This document shows, one piece after another, positions 1 through 10,382 of a stretch of 64,000 nucleotides of DNA. The translations under genes and the position numbers were made by a program. The notes below the pieces were generated by a model that was given only the letters and a program-made list of their open reading frames with translations, had not been told where the DNA came from and ran no database searches. How positions within the stretch are numbered: position 1 is the first letter of the stretch; each line of letters begins with the position of its first letter. Source of the stretch: Caballeronia insecticola (GTDB lineage: Bacteria; Pseudomonadota; Gammaproteobacteria; Burkholderiales; Burkholderiaceae); the NCBI RefSeq assembly GCF_000402035.1, contig NC_021287.1, forward strand, positions 1,984,001 through 2,048,000. Direction: 5' to 3'.

Positions 1-1595
<1,595 letters not shown>

Positions 1596-1608
1596 CATCG
1601 ACATAAAA

Positions 1609-1632
1609 GGCGCCGCGCGGCCACGCGGCGCC
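1609..1632 (+). terminator. Hairpin after glnS
   Basis: A perfect 9-bp inverted repeat (GGCGCCGCG / CGCGGCGCC) with a 6-nt loop begins 13 nt after the glnS stop. There is no T-run on the plus side, so it is a weak or Rho-assisted terminator. Confidence 0.5.
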
Positions 1633-1682
1633 CTCGATGGATCAAGCGCAAGTCGTCGCACGCCGCTTCTCACGAGGACATC

Positions 1683-2672
1683 ATGAAGCTGCCGCATTCC
1701 TTCGCGCCCCGCTCGCGTGCGCAACGAAGTGCCGCACTGGGCGCGTTCGGCGCCGTCGCGTCGTGGCTGCTGCTCGCATCGATTGCCGCGCGCGCCGCCA
1801 CCGCCGGCGAAATCGCCACGGCGCAGGCCGCCGCGGATCAGATGCAGCCGTCCGCCACGCTGCGCAAGATCGCCGAGAATGGCGCGATCGTGCTCGGCAC
1901 GCGGGAGTCGTCGGTGCCGTTCTCGTACACGGTGAAGCAGCAGCCGCTGGGCTACTCGTACGACATCGCGCTGAAGGTTGTCGACGAAGTCAAGAAGCGG
2001 CTCAAGATGCCCAATCTTGCGGTGAAAAACGTGCCGGTCACGTCCGCGAACCGCATTTCCTACGTAGTCAACAATCAGGTCGATCTCGAATGCGGCTCGA
2101 CCGCGCATGTCGCCGAGCGCGATCCGCTCGTCGCGTTCTCGAACAGCTTCTTTCAGTACGGCATCCGCATGGCCGTGAAGAAGAAATCGGGCATTCGCAA
2201 TTACAGCGATCTCGCCAACAAGACGGTCGCGACCACGGCGGGCACGTCGGACGAGCACATACTGCGGCAGATGAGCATCGACCAGAAGCTCAACCTGCGC
2301 ATCATCAGCGCGCGCGATCACGCGGAAGCATTCGCCGCGCTCAAGTCGGATCGCGCGGTCGCGTTCGTCATGGACGACCCGCTGCTCTACGGCAAGATCG
2401 CGCAGGAAGGCGCGGCGCGCAACGATTACGCGGTGACGGGCACGTCGCTCGCGAACGAAGCGTACGGCTGCATGATGAGAAAAGGCGATCCGGTGTTCAA
2501 GCGCATTGTCGACGACGTGATCGCCAACATGCAGCGCTCGGGCGAGGCGACCAAACTCTACGAGACATGGTTCATGCGCCCCATTCCGCCCGACGGCATC
2601 AACCTGCAATTTCCGATGTCGCCCGAAATGAGGGCGCTGTTCGCCAATCCCAACGACCGCACGATCGATTGA
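1683..2672 (+). CDS. Periplasmic amino-acid-binding protein of an ABC transporter (family 3, GltI-like)
   Basis: Predicted periplasmic solute receptor of 329 aa. It has a basic N-terminus and a hydrophobic stretch (roughly residues 20-39) ending ARAATA, a plausible signal peptide. The mature part opens with LRKIAENGAIVLGTRESSVPF and continues with GYSYDIALKVVDEVKK and VDLECGSTAHVAERD, the pattern of glutamate/aspartate-binding proteins. A GAGGA ribosome site lies just upstream of the ATG. No permease or ATPase gene is adjacent, so it is an orphan binding protein here; its partner subunits must lie elsewhere. Substrate specificity within acidic or polar amino acids is inferred. Confidence 0.85.
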   Translation: MKLPHSFAPRSRAQRSAALGAFGAVASWLLLASIAARAATAGEIATAQAAADQMQPSATLRKIAENGAIVLGTRESSVPFSYTVKQQPLGYSYDIALKVVDEVKKRLKMPNLAVKNVPVTSANRISYVVNNQVDLECGSTAHVAERDPLVAFSNSFFQYGIRMAVKKKSGIRNYSDLANKTVATTAGTSDEHILRQMSIDQKLNLRIISARDHAEAFAALKSDRAVAFVMDDPLLYGKIAQEGAARNDYAVTGTSLANEAYGCMMRKGDPVFKRIVDDVIANMQRSGEATKLYETWFMRPIPPDGINLQFPMSPEMRALFANPNDRTID

Positions 2673-2681
2673 TCGGTGCGC

Positions 2682-3131
2682 TCAGAGTGCCTCGTGCAGT
2701 TCGGCGAGGGAGAGCGTGGTCTGAAACAGGCGCGCAAGGCTGCGGCTCGCGAACTTGTCCACTTCCGCCGGACTGACCCAGCGGTACGCGTCCATTTCGG
2801 GGATCATCGTGCCGTCGCTGTAGCGGGGAAAGTACGATTCGCACACGCAGTTTTCGAGCTGCAGTTCGTCATCCGTCACGCGTACCGCGAACAGATGCAG
2901 ATCCTTGTCGCGGCGATAAACAAAGCGTCCGAGATCTTTCAGGCGCGCGGCCGCCAGCACGATGCCCGTTTCCTCGACGAGCTCGCGCAACGCCGCCTCG
3001 CGCGGGTTCTCGCCCGGATCGGCGGCGCCCTTGGGCACGTCCCAGTGCGTGGTTTCCGTCGCGTGGCACAGCAGCACGTCGCCCTGCGCGTTCAGGATGA
3101 CCACGCCGCACGACACGGTGCGGCCCGTCAT
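2682..3131 (-). CDS. Nudix hydrolase
   Basis: A 149-aa protein with a complete Nudix box at about residues 35-57: G35, E41, then RELVEETGI, fitting GX5EX7REUXEEXGU. It should hydrolyse a nucleoside diphosphate linked to another moiety using a divalent metal. The WDVPKG lead-in resembles diadenosine polyphosphate or (d)NTP pyrophosphohydrolases, but the substrate cannot be read from sequence. It converges on the amino-acid-binding protein gene with only 9 nt between the stops. The following gene downstream of its start is on the same strand, 19 nt upstream. Confidence 0.85.
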   Translation of the reverse strand: MTGRTVSCGVVILNAQGDVLLCHATETTHWDVPKGAADPGENPREAALRELVEETGIVLAAARLKDLGRFVYRRDKDLHLFAVRVTDDELQLENCVCESYFPRYSDGTMIPEMDAYRWVSPAEVDKFASRSLARLFQTTLSLAELHEAL

Positions 3132-3150
3132 CGATGGCGTTCCCCGTTCA

Positions 3151-3549
3151 TCACTGCTTCTTGAGCTTCCACTTGCCGTCGCTCGCCTTGCACGCTGTCG
3201 GCGTCCAGGTTTGCGTCTGGCCCTTCGCGTGCGCGACGAGCATGACCTTGCGGCACTTGACCCCGCCTTCGTCGAAGGTGCTTTGCGGCGTCACCGTGCC
3301 GTTGATCGGCACCGAGTTGCCCGCGCCCTTGTTGTCCCAGTCGAGGGATTCGCCGTCCTGCTTCGTATTGAGCGCGATCTGGGCGGCGTTGTTGAGCGCC
3401 TGCAGGTCGCGCTGCTTCATGTAGGTGATCGGCGTGTTGTTCAGGAAGCCCAGATTGGCAGCTTCCGCCTGCGCGCTCGCGACGATGAGCGCGGCCGCTG
3501 CCATCGTCAGAAAAGAGGCGCGAGCGTACGCTCGATGTTGGATCGGCAT
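3151..3549 (-). CDS. Small exported protein with a 17-kDa surface-antigen-like C-terminus
   Basis: A 132-aa protein. The ATG at 3549 is chosen because it has a GAGGAG ribosome site 8 nt upstream and begins a clear signal peptide (SFLTMAAAALIVASAQAEA). A longer in-frame start at 3687 lacks both. The C-terminal part has spaced cysteines in the pattern KCRK...TPTACKASDGKWKL, resembling the C-terminal half of RT0821/Lpp0805-type surface antigens, where a CR...ACR..DG.W pattern is common. Function is unknown; envelope location is inferred from the signal peptide. Confidence 0.65.
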   Translation of the reverse strand: MPIQHRAYARASFLTMAAAALIVASAQAEAANLGFLNNTPITYMKQRDLQALNNAAQIALNTKQDGESLDWDNKGAGNSVPINGTVTPQSTFDEGGVKCRKVMLVAHAKGQTQTWTPTACKASDGKWKLKKQ

Positions 3550-3731
3550 GGGGTGCTCCTCGTTGCGGATGAGTATGGCCACCGGCATCTGTGCACACGC
3601 GCACGCGCATATGCAAGCCGGGCGGCAACGGCGATTCAACAAGCTCGTCCCGCCTGAGCGGGCCGCAACGAGGATAGCATGACGCAAGGCTTTCGGCGCC
3701 GGCGCGCCCTCACGCGCTTGGCGATGCGTGA

Positions 3732-5069
3732 TCAGTTGGCGACGGACTTCATCTCGTTGATGCCGGTGCCTTTTTGCGCGTCCCGATCCTTCGACGGATC
3801 GTAGCCGTCGGTGAGCGTGCCCAGAAACGCGACGACGTCCTTGATTTCGGCCTCGTCGAGCGCGGGCTTGTCGCCCTTCTTGCGGTCGAACGGCGGATCC
3901 GTGTTGATGTTGTCCCAGTAGCGCTTCGGCAGATCGTCGAATTTCTGCACGACGCCCTTCTTCGACACCGGATAGAACTTCTCCGGGTTCGTGTCGCGCT
4001 CGACGTAGAAGCGCACGACATCGTCGAGCTTGTGATAGATGCCGTTATGGAAGAAGGTCTTGCGCGTCGCGACATTGCGCAGCGACGGCGTGCGGAAGAT
4101 GCCGCAGAATTCGCTCTCGCCCTTCAGATCGTGCCGCTCGGGGCCGCACGCGCCGAGATCGTGAAAGTTCGGATTCTGATTGATCGGCAGCGCGCGGTTG
4201 CGCGGCACGCCGAGCGCGATCAGGCCGAAGTCGCTGAACTGCGGCGGCGAGCCGTCCTTCGCGCGCTGGCTGATATGGCACGACGCGCAGTTGCCCTTGG
4301 TCTCGTCGTTGAAGAGTTGCAGGCCATGCATCTCGGCGTCGTTGAGCTTCGCGCGGCCGGCGAGGAATGCATCGAACTTGCTCGTGTACGGATAGAACTT
4401 CTGCGGCGTCTGCTCGAAGGCTTCGAGCGATTCGAGCACCGCGGCGAAGGCACGGCCTTCGTCGTCGAACACGGTCGCGCCGAACGCCTTGCGGAAATCG
4501 TCCGCATACGGCGATGCCTTCACCGCCGCCGCCACCTTCGCGGGCGTGCTGCCCATTTCGAACGACGACAACAACGGAATGCGCGCCTGGTCCGAGCCGT
4601 GATCGACGCGGCCGTCCCATGTCAGGCCGCCGGTCGGACCGGCATCGACGCTCTCGTCGCCTTCGTCGTCGGAATCGTGAAAATGCCGCGTGAACGCCGG
4701 CACCGATTGCAGATATTCGAGCGACGGCACGGCGCGAAAGCCGGGCTGATGCATGTCGCTGCCGCCCAACTGCACCGACAGCGCATTGGGCGGCCCGAAC
4801 GCGTGGCTCGGGCTATGGCACGACGCGCACGCGAGCTTGCCCGAACCCGACAGCGACGGATCGAAAAACAGCTTTTCGCCGAGCGCCGACATCTGCTTCA
4901 CATGCGCGAAGACCTCGGCGCGCGACTGGCCTTGCGGTGCGCTCTGCGTACCCGGCTTTGTCGTGCTCGCCGCGTGTGAATCGCAGCCGCTTAAAGGCAC
5001 GATAAACGCTGCAAGCAAAGCCGCGAGCGTCAAAGAACGGGGAACGGACAGCAGACGCATCGAAGACAT
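3732..5069 (-). CDS. Di-haem cytochrome c peroxidase family lipoprotein (MauG/CcpA type)
   Basis: A 445-aa protein with two CASCH haem-binding motifs at about residues 81-85 and 261-265, the spacing of bacterial di-haem cytochrome c peroxidases, which reduce hydrogen peroxide with electrons from cytochrome c in the periplasm. The start at 5069 gives a signal peptide ending in a lipobox (PLSGC, Cys29), so it is likely membrane-anchored. A longer in-frame start at 5171 would bury the signal peptide and has no support. No clear ribosome site was seen for either ATG at 5069 or 5060. MauG-like roles other than peroxide reduction cannot be excluded. Confidence 0.88.
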   Translation of the reverse strand: MSSMRLLSVPRSLTLAALLAAFIVPLSGCDSHAASTTKPGTQSAPQGQSRAEVFAHVKQMSALGEKLFFDPSLSGSGKLACASCHSPSHAFGPPNALSVQLGGSDMHQPGFRAVPSLEYLQSVPAFTRHFHDSDDEGDESVDAGPTGGLTWDGRVDHGSDQARIPLLSSFEMGSTPAKVAAAVKASPYADDFRKAFGATVFDDEGRAFAAVLESLEAFEQTPQKFYPYTSKFDAFLAGRAKLNDAEMHGLQLFNDETKGNCASCHISQRAKDGSPPQFSDFGLIALGVPRNRALPINQNPNFHDLGACGPERHDLKGESEFCGIFRTPSLRNVATRKTFFHNGIYHKLDDVVRFYVERDTNPEKFYPVSKKGVVQKFDDLPKRYWDNINTDPPFDRKKGDKPALDEAEIKDVVAFLGTLTDGYDPSKDRDAQKGTGINEMKSVAN

Positions 5070-5317
5070 AAACGGGCGGCATCGGAATTGAAAGATGCCG
5101 AAGCGTATGTCGCGCGTGTGTCTTTCATGTGACAAGCCCCGCGCACATCGCATCGCGGCCGCAGCACGCAATTTATTCAGCGAACATTACGCATCCGAAA
5201 GCCTTATTACATGGCCGCGTCAAAGTGAATTGCCACACTGCGCACGCCGGCGGGCAAAGGCTTTTCGACGACGCAGCCCGAGTCATGCGCCGGTCCCCAA
5301 CACAAGAGAGAATCTCA

Positions 5318-6880
5318 ATGAACAAGAAACTCGTTTGCGCGGTGCCGCTCGCGGCGACTGTTGCATTCGGCCTCTACGCATGCGGCGGCGACGACCATCA
5401 CGACAACGACATCTCTTCTGTGAAGAACGTCGTCGTGATTTATGCGGAAAACCGCAGCTTCGATAACCTGTACGGGCACTTCCCCGGCGCGAACGGCCTG
5501 CAGAACGTAACGGCCGCGAATGCGCAACAGCTCGACCGCGACGGCAGCGTGCTCGCGACGCTGCCGAAAATCTGGACCGGCCTGACGGCGACGGGTGTGA
5601 CGCCCGCGATCACCGAGGCGATGACGGCGAACCTGCCGAACTCGCCGTTCGCGATCGACGATCCCAACGGCTTCAACACGCAGCTCAACGTCACGACGCG
5701 CGACCTGTATCACCGCTTCTACGAGAACCAGATGCAGATCGACGGCGGCAAGAACGACAAGTTCGCCGCGTGGGCCGACTCCGGCGGTCTCGTGATGGGT
5801 CACTACGACACGCCGCCGGACAAGCTGCCGCTCTACAAGATCGCGCAGCAATACACGCTCGCGGACAACTTCTTCATGAGCGCGTTCGGCGGCTCGTTCC
5901 TGAACCACCAATGGCTCGTCTGCGCGTGTACGCCGGTTTATCCGAACGCGAACACGAGCGTCGCGAAGGGCTCGATTTCGGCCGTGAATGCGGACGGCGT
6001 CTCGCTCACGGTGGCGTCGAATTCGCCGGCTTCGGCGTTGACGGGCATCCCGAAGTTCGTGAACTCGGGCAATCTCACGCCTGACTTCTACGCCGTCAAC
6101 ACGATGCAGCCGCCGTATCAGCCGAGCGGCAATCCGCCGGCGACAGGCGGCGACGCGACCCTCGCCGATCCGAGCGTGGCCACGACGCTGCCGCCGCAGA
6201 CGCAGCAGCACATCGGCGACCTGCTGAACAACGCGGGCGTGACGTGGGCGTGGTACGGCGGCTCGTGGGGCGCGGCACTGGCCAACCGTTCGGTCATCAA
6301 CGGTGCGACCAACGTGGCGCCGGATTTCCAGACGCATCATCAGCCGTTCAACTACTTCGCCGATCTCGCGCCGGGCACGGCCAATCGCGCGCAGCATCTG
6401 CTGGACGGCGGCACGAACGGCTCGGAGTTCATCAAGGCGATCGACGCGGGCACGCTGCCGCAAGTCTCGTTCTACAAGCCGCAGGGCAACCTGAACGAGC
6501 ACGCCGGTTATACGGATGTCGCATCGGGCGATCAGCACATCGCCGACCTGATTTCCCATCTGCAGAACAGCCCGCAGTGGAAGAACATGGTCGTCGTCGT
6601 GACTTACGACGAAAACGGCGGCTTCTGGGATCACGTCGCGCCGCCGAAGGGCGACCGCTGGGGTCCGGGCACGCGCATTCCGGCGCTCATCATTTCGCCG
6701 TATGCGAAGAAGGGTTTCGTCGATCACACGCAATACGACACCACGTCGATCCTGCGTTTCATCACGAAGCGCTACAACCTGCCGACGCTGCCGGGCTTGG
6801 CCTCGCGTGACGCCGGTCTCGTCGCCAACGGCAACAAGGCGATGGGCGATCTGACCAACGCGCTCAACTTCAATCAATAA
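5318..6880 (+). CDS. AcpA-type acid phosphatase / phospholipase C family phosphoesterase
   Basis: A 520-aa exported phosphoesterase. The N-terminus (MNKKLVCAVP...FGLYACGG) has a lipobox with Cys22. VVVIYAENRSFDNLYGHFPG near residues 39-58 is the metal/nucleophile region typical of the phosphoesterase family that includes Francisella AcpA and bacterial phospholipases C. VTYDENGGFWDHVAPP near the C-terminal third supplies further metal ligands. It should release phosphate from organic phosphoesters at the cell envelope. The ATG follows AAGAGAG at 5304-5310. It is divergent from the cytochrome peroxidase gene and ends at a strong terminator. The exact substrate is unknown. Confidence 0.88.
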   Translation: MNKKLVCAVPLAATVAFGLYACGGDDHHDNDISSVKNVVVIYAENRSFDNLYGHFPGANGLQNVTAANAQQLDRDGSVLATLPKIWTGLTATGVTPAITEAMTANLPNSPFAIDDPNGFNTQLNVTTRDLYHRFYENQMQIDGGKNDKFAAWADSGGLVMGHYDTPPDKLPLYKIAQQYTLADNFFMSAFGGSFLNHQWLVCACTPVYPNANTSVAKGSISAVNADGVSLTVASNSPASALTGIPKFVNSGNLTPDFYAVNTMQPPYQPSGNPPATGGDATLADPSVATTLPPQTQQHIGDLLNNAGVTWAWYGGSWGAALANRSVINGATNVAPDFQTHHQPFNYFADLAPGTANRAQHLLDGGTNGSEFIKAIDAGTLPQVSFYKPQGNLNEHAGYTDVASGDQHIADLISHLQNSPQWKNMVVVVTYDENGGFWDHVAPPKGDRWGPGTRIPALIISPYAKKGFVDHTQYDTTSILRFITKRYNLPTLPGLASRDAGLVANGNKAMGDLTNALNFNQ

Positions 6881-6912
6881 GCGTCGCGCGTTTCGAAGAC
6901 GGTGAAATGAGA

Positions 6913-6944
6913 CGGGCCGCGGTTTTCATGCCGCGGCCCGTTTT
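6913..6944 (+). terminator. Rho-independent terminator of the phosphoesterase gene
   Basis: A perfect 10-bp stem (CGGGCCGCGG / CCGCGGCCCG) with an 8-nt loop is followed directly by TTTT, 33 nt after the stop codon. Confidence 0.85.
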
Positions 6945-6976
6945 GCGTTCGGTTTGTACCTAGTTGCGACGACGCT

Positions 6977-7678
6977 TCACGCGCCCGCGAACAGCGTCGC
7001 GAGATCGCTCGTGCGCGCCCCGCTCGCCTGCGCGAGCACGCGCGCTTCGAGTTCGTCCAGATGGGAGCGCATGGTCGCGAGCGCAGTGTCGAGGTCGCCG
7101 GCTTCGAGTGCATCGACGAGACGGCCGTGTTCGTCGGATGCGCAGTTCGACAGCTTCGACGGATCGAACAACGCCTTATAAAGCTCCGTCTTCGCGACCA
7201 GCTTGGCGAGAAATGCCAGCACCTCCGGCGCGTTTGCCAGCTCCGCGAGCAGCACATGGAAGTGCCCCGCGAGGCGCACGCATTCCTCCACGCTGCCCGC
7301 CTTCACCGCACGCTGCTCGGCCTTGATATGCGCGCGCAGGACGCGCTTTGCCTGCGTCGTCAACGCGCCGCACTGTGCCGCGACGATGCCCGCCTCCACC
7401 ACTTGCCGCGCGCGATAGACCTCGCGAATGTCCGCAACCGTCGGCGACGGCACGAATGCCCCGCGATTGGCCTCCAGCGTGAGCTTGCCTTCCGCCCCGA
7501 GGCGCGCCAGCACCTTGCGGATCGTGCCGCGCGTACAGTCGAAGGCGGCGGCGAGTTCACGCTCGACGAGTTGCGCGCCGGGCGCGAGCTTGCCGTGCAG
7601 AAGCGCCGAGGTGATCGCCGCGTAGACGCGTTCGTCGGGCGGGATGCCGGTGGTCAGAATGTCCTTGCTTGATGCCAT
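6977..7678 (-). CDS. GntR family transcriptional regulator, FCD subfamily
   Basis: A 233-aa DNA-binding regulator. The N-terminal winged helix-turn-helix includes LVERELAAAFDCTRGTIRKVLARLGAEGKL, and the all-helical C-terminal FCD effector domain carries the conserved RQVVEAGI and GHFHVLLAELA segments. It is divergent from the amidohydrolase/MFS operon. The intergenic region holds two TGGTNNACCA palindromes of the type bound by FCD regulators, so it probably represses that operon until a ligand related to the amidohydrolase substrate binds. The ATG at 7678 is preferred; one 10 codons upstream (7708) is possible. Confidence 0.88.
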   Translation of the reverse strand: MASSKDILTTGIPPDERVYAAITSALLHGKLAPGAQLVERELAAAFDCTRGTIRKVLARLGAEGKLTLEANRGAFVPSPTVADIREVYRARQVVEAGIVAAQCGALTTQAKRVLRAHIKAEQRAVKAGSVEECVRLAGHFHVLLAELANAPEVLAFLAKLVAKTELYKALFDPSKLSNCASDEHGRLVDALEAGDLDTALATMRSHLDELEARVLAQASGARTSDLATLFAGA

Positions 7679-7801
7679 GATGCCTGTCGTGCTTGCGTTG
7701 ATCCGCATTGTAACGAGTGCATCCGCCGATGAGCCGATACGCCGTGTACGCGGCGGCGCAAATTCGGGTTCGAATTTGGGTTATCACGCCGCGCGTATTT
7801 G

Positions 7802-7834
7802 TGGTTGACCAAAAATTGCTAAAATGGTCAACCA
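7802..7834. promoter_or_regulatory. Paired GntR operator in the divergent promoter region
   Basis: Two near-palindromes, TGGTTGACCA (7802-7811) and TGGTCAACCA (7825-7834), are inverted copies of each other with centres 23 bp apart, about two helical turns. Each fits the TGGTNNACCA half-site plan used by FCD-type GntR proteins. TAAAAT at 7820-7825 between them could be a -10 element, so bound regulator would block the promoter. Confidence 0.7.
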
Positions 7835-7863
7835 AAAGTGCAAAAACAGGAGGGCCGGAGCGC

Positions 7864-9072
7864 ATGAAAACATCGACATGGATCGTCAACGCACGACTGT
7901 TCGGAGGCGCGCCGGTGGATGTGCGCATCGCGGGCACGACCATCGACGCGATTCTGCCGCACGGCGAGCGCCAGCCCGCGCCGGGCGATAGCGTCATCGA
8001 CGGCGCGCTCGGGCTGCTGCTGCCGGGCTTCGTCGAAGGACACACGCATCTCGACAAAACCACGTGGGGCATGCCGTGGTATCGCAACGCGGTGGGGCCG
8101 CGCCTGACCGATCGCATCGAGAACGAGCGGCGCTGGCGCGCGGCAAGCGGTCACGATGCCGCGCAGGCGTCGCGTGCGCTCGCGCTCGCTTTTCTGCGCG
8201 CGGGCACGACGCGCCTGCGCACGCACGTCGATATCGATTCCGATGCGGGCCTGCGCCATCTCGAAGGCGTCGCGTCCACACGCGCGGCGCTCGCCGATGT
8301 GCTGGATATGCAGATCGTCGCGTTCCCGCAATCGGGCGTCATGAAGCGGCCCGGCACGCGCGAGTTGCTCGACGCCGCGCTCGCCAATGGCACCAACGGC
8401 ACCAATGGCGCCGATGTGCTCGGCGCGCTCGACCCCGCCGCCATCGACGGCGATCCGGCAGCCTCGCTCGACATCACGTTCGCGCTCGCGACGAAGCACG
8501 GCAAGCCCATCGACATTCATCTGCACGAGCCCGGCGAACTCGGCGCGTTCACCTTCGATCTGCTGCTCGATCGCGTCGAGGCGCACGGGTTCGCGGGGCA
8601 CGTCGTCGTGAGCCACGCGTTCTGTCTCGGCGCGCTGCCGGATGCGCGGCGCGGCGCGCTGCTCGAACGCATCGCGCGGCTGAATGTTGCGTTGCTGACG
8701 ACCGCGCCCGCATCGGTGAGCGTGCCGCCGTTTCGCGAGGCGCGCGCGGCGGGCGTCACGCTGTTCGGCGGCAACGACGGCATCCGCGATGCATGGACGC
8801 CCTTCGGTTCGCCCGACATGCTCGAACGCGCGATGCTCATCGCGATGCGCTACGACCTGCGCCGCGACGACGATCTCGCCACCGCGTTCGACTGCGTGTC
8901 GAGCGAAGCCGCGCGCGCCTGCGGTTTCGCGCAGTACGGGCTCGCGCCGGGCATGCGTGCGGACCTCGTGCTCGTCGAGGCGGAAACGGTCGCGCAGGCT
9001 GTCGCCATGCGGCCGCCGCGCCGCTTCGTGATGGCGAACGGCACGCCGATCGCCGCGGACTTCACGCGATGA
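7864..9072 (+). CDS. Amidohydrolase, cytosine deaminase-like
   Basis: A 402-aa metal-dependent hydrolase. GHTHLD supplies the first two metal-binding His (60 and 62), HLHEPGE and VVSHAFCLG supply the later His, and FGGNDGIRDAW the catalytic Asp, matching the CodA/AtzC branch that deaminates cytosine-like or triazine-like rings. The ATG at 7864 has AGGAGG at 7848-7853 upstream; a longer frame from 7717 crosses the operator and is rejected. Its stop overlaps the start of the transporter gene (ATGA), showing one operon. Whether cytosine itself is the substrate is uncertain. Confidence 0.85.
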   Translation: MKTSTWIVNARLFGGAPVDVRIAGTTIDAILPHGERQPAPGDSVIDGALGLLLPGFVEGHTHLDKTTWGMPWYRNAVGPRLTDRIENERRWRAASGHDAAQASRALALAFLRAGTTRLRTHVDIDSDAGLRHLEGVASTRAALADVLDMQIVAFPQSGVMKRPGTRELLDAALANGTNGTNGADVLGALDPAAIDGDPAASLDITFALATKHGKPIDIHLHEPGELGAFTFDLLLDRVEAHGFAGHVVVSHAFCLGALPDARRGALLERIARLNVALLTTAPASVSVPPFREARAAGVTLFGGNDGIRDAWTPFGSPDMLERAMLIAMRYDLRRDDDLATAFDCVSSEAARACGFAQYGLAPGMRADLVLVEAETVAQAVAMRPPRRFVMANGTPIAADFTR

Positions 9073-10382
9073 AAGCGCGCGCATCGAAGCTCGTGTGGCT
9101 CGCGGTGATCGTCGCGATCGGGCTGAATCTGCGGCCGCTGCTCACGTCGATCAGCCCGCTCATGAGCGTGATCTTGTCCGCGACGGGGCTGTCGTTTCGC
9201 GGCGCGTCGTTGCTGACCGGGCTGCCCGTCGTCGCGATGGGCGTGTGCGCGTTCGGCGCGAGCGCGCTGTCGCGGTCGATCGGCGATGCGCGCGGCGTGG
9301 CGCTCGGGCTCATGGCGATCGTCGCGGCCTGCGCGGGCCGGCTGTTCGCGGGCGACGCGGCGACGCTCATCGCGAGCGCGGCGGTGGCGGGCACGGGCGT
9401 CGCCGTCATTCAGGCGCTGTTGCCGGGCGTCATGAAGACGCGCTTCGCCGCGCGCTTGCCGGTCGCGATGGGCCTCTATTCCGCATCGATCATGGCGGGC
9501 GGCGGGCTCGGCGCGAGCGTCACGCCGGGCGTGGCGGCGCGCGCGTCGTGGCAGGCGGGGCTCGCGTTCTGGGCGTTGCCCGCGCTCGTCGCGCTGGCCG
9601 TCTGGCTGATGTTGATGCGCGCCGATGCCTTGCCGCACGCGCCGTCCGCACGACGCGCGACGCCCGCGCCGTCGCTGTTCCTCAACCGCCGCGCGTGGTC
9701 GCTCGGCATCTTCTTCGGGCTGGTCAATGGCGGCTATACGAGTCTGGTCGCGTGGCTGCCGGCCTACTATCAGCAACTCGGCCGCAGCGTGAGCGACAGC
9801 GGCGCGCTGCTCGCGATGCTCACGGTTTTTCAGGCGGCGTCCGCGCTGCTGCTGCCGACGGCGGCGTCGCATTTTGGACGCGACAAGGATCGGCGTCCGT
9901 GGCTCGCGCTCGGTCTCGTCGCGCAACTGGGCGGCTTCGCGCTGCTGCTCGGCGCGCCGCTCGCTGCGCCCATCGCGGCGGTCGCGCTGCTCGGCGGCGG
10001 CCTGGGCGGCGTATTCGCGCTCACGCTCGTGCTGACGCTCGATCACGCCGACGATCACGCGCTCGCCGCGCGCCTCGTCGCCTTCGTGCAGGGCGTGGGA
10101 TTTGTCATCGCGGCGGTGGCGCCGGTCGTTGCGGGCATCGTGCGCGACGTGAGCGGCGGCTTTTCGATGTCGTGGATGATGCTCGCTGCGAGCCTCGTCG
10201 CGATGATCGCGCTCAATGTCGCGTTCGCCCCGAAAACCTATGCGCGCGCGATGCGTCTGCGCCCCGCCGCGTCGGATGCGCTCAGCGGACCGCGTGGCAC
10301 GCGAAAAATTCGTCGAGCAGATCGGTCATTTGCCACACGGGACACGGTCGGCGGCAGTGACCGTCGTAGCCGGCTTCCCTGA
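9069..10382 (+). CDS. MFS transporter of the CynX/NimT (cyanate/nitroimidazole) type
   Basis: A 437-aa inner-membrane protein with about 12 hydrophobic segments. The N-terminus (LVWLAVIVAIGLNLRPLLTSISPL) has the NLRP motif characteristic of CynX/NimT-family major facilitator transporters. It is translationally coupled to the amidohydrolase by an ATGA overlap, so it probably imports that enzyme's substrate or exports a product. The last membrane segment ends near AFAPKTYARAM. After it comes a polar, Arg-rich tail of about 40 residues that overlaps the convergent receiver gene by 101 bp, so the annotated C-terminus may be an artefact of stop loss. Confidence 0.83.
   Translation: MKARASKLVWLAVIVAIGLNLRPLLTSISPLMSVILSATGLSFRGASLLTGLPVVAMGVCAFGASALSRSIGDARGVALGLMAIVAACAGRLFAGDAATLIASAAVAGTGVAVIQALLPGVMKTRFAARLPVAMGLYSASIMAGGGLGASVTPGVAARASWQAGLAFWALPALVALAVWLMLMRADALPHAPSARRATPAPSLFLNRRAWSLGIFFGLVNGGYTSLVAWLPAYYQQLGRSVSDSGALLAMLTVFQAASALLLPTAASHFGRDKDRRPWLALGLVAQLGGFALLLGAPLAAPIAAVALLGGGLGGVFALTLVLTLDHADDHALAARLVAFVQGVGFVIAAVAPVVAGIVRDVSGGFSMSWMMLAASLVAMIALNVAFAPKTYARAMRLRPAASDALSGPRGTRKIRRADRSFATRDTVGGSDRRSRLP

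Noticed and set aside
5110..5140. Pho-box-like sequence between the cytochrome peroxidase and phosphoesterase genes
   Set aside because: Only one half-site (TTGTCAC on the minus strand) is reasonable; the second matches 3 of 7 and no -10 fits.
8064..9068. Long open frame upstream of and in frame with the MFS transporter
   Set aside because: It is the shadow of the amidohydrolase: Arg-rich and without membrane or family features. The transporter begins at the ATGA overlap at 9069.
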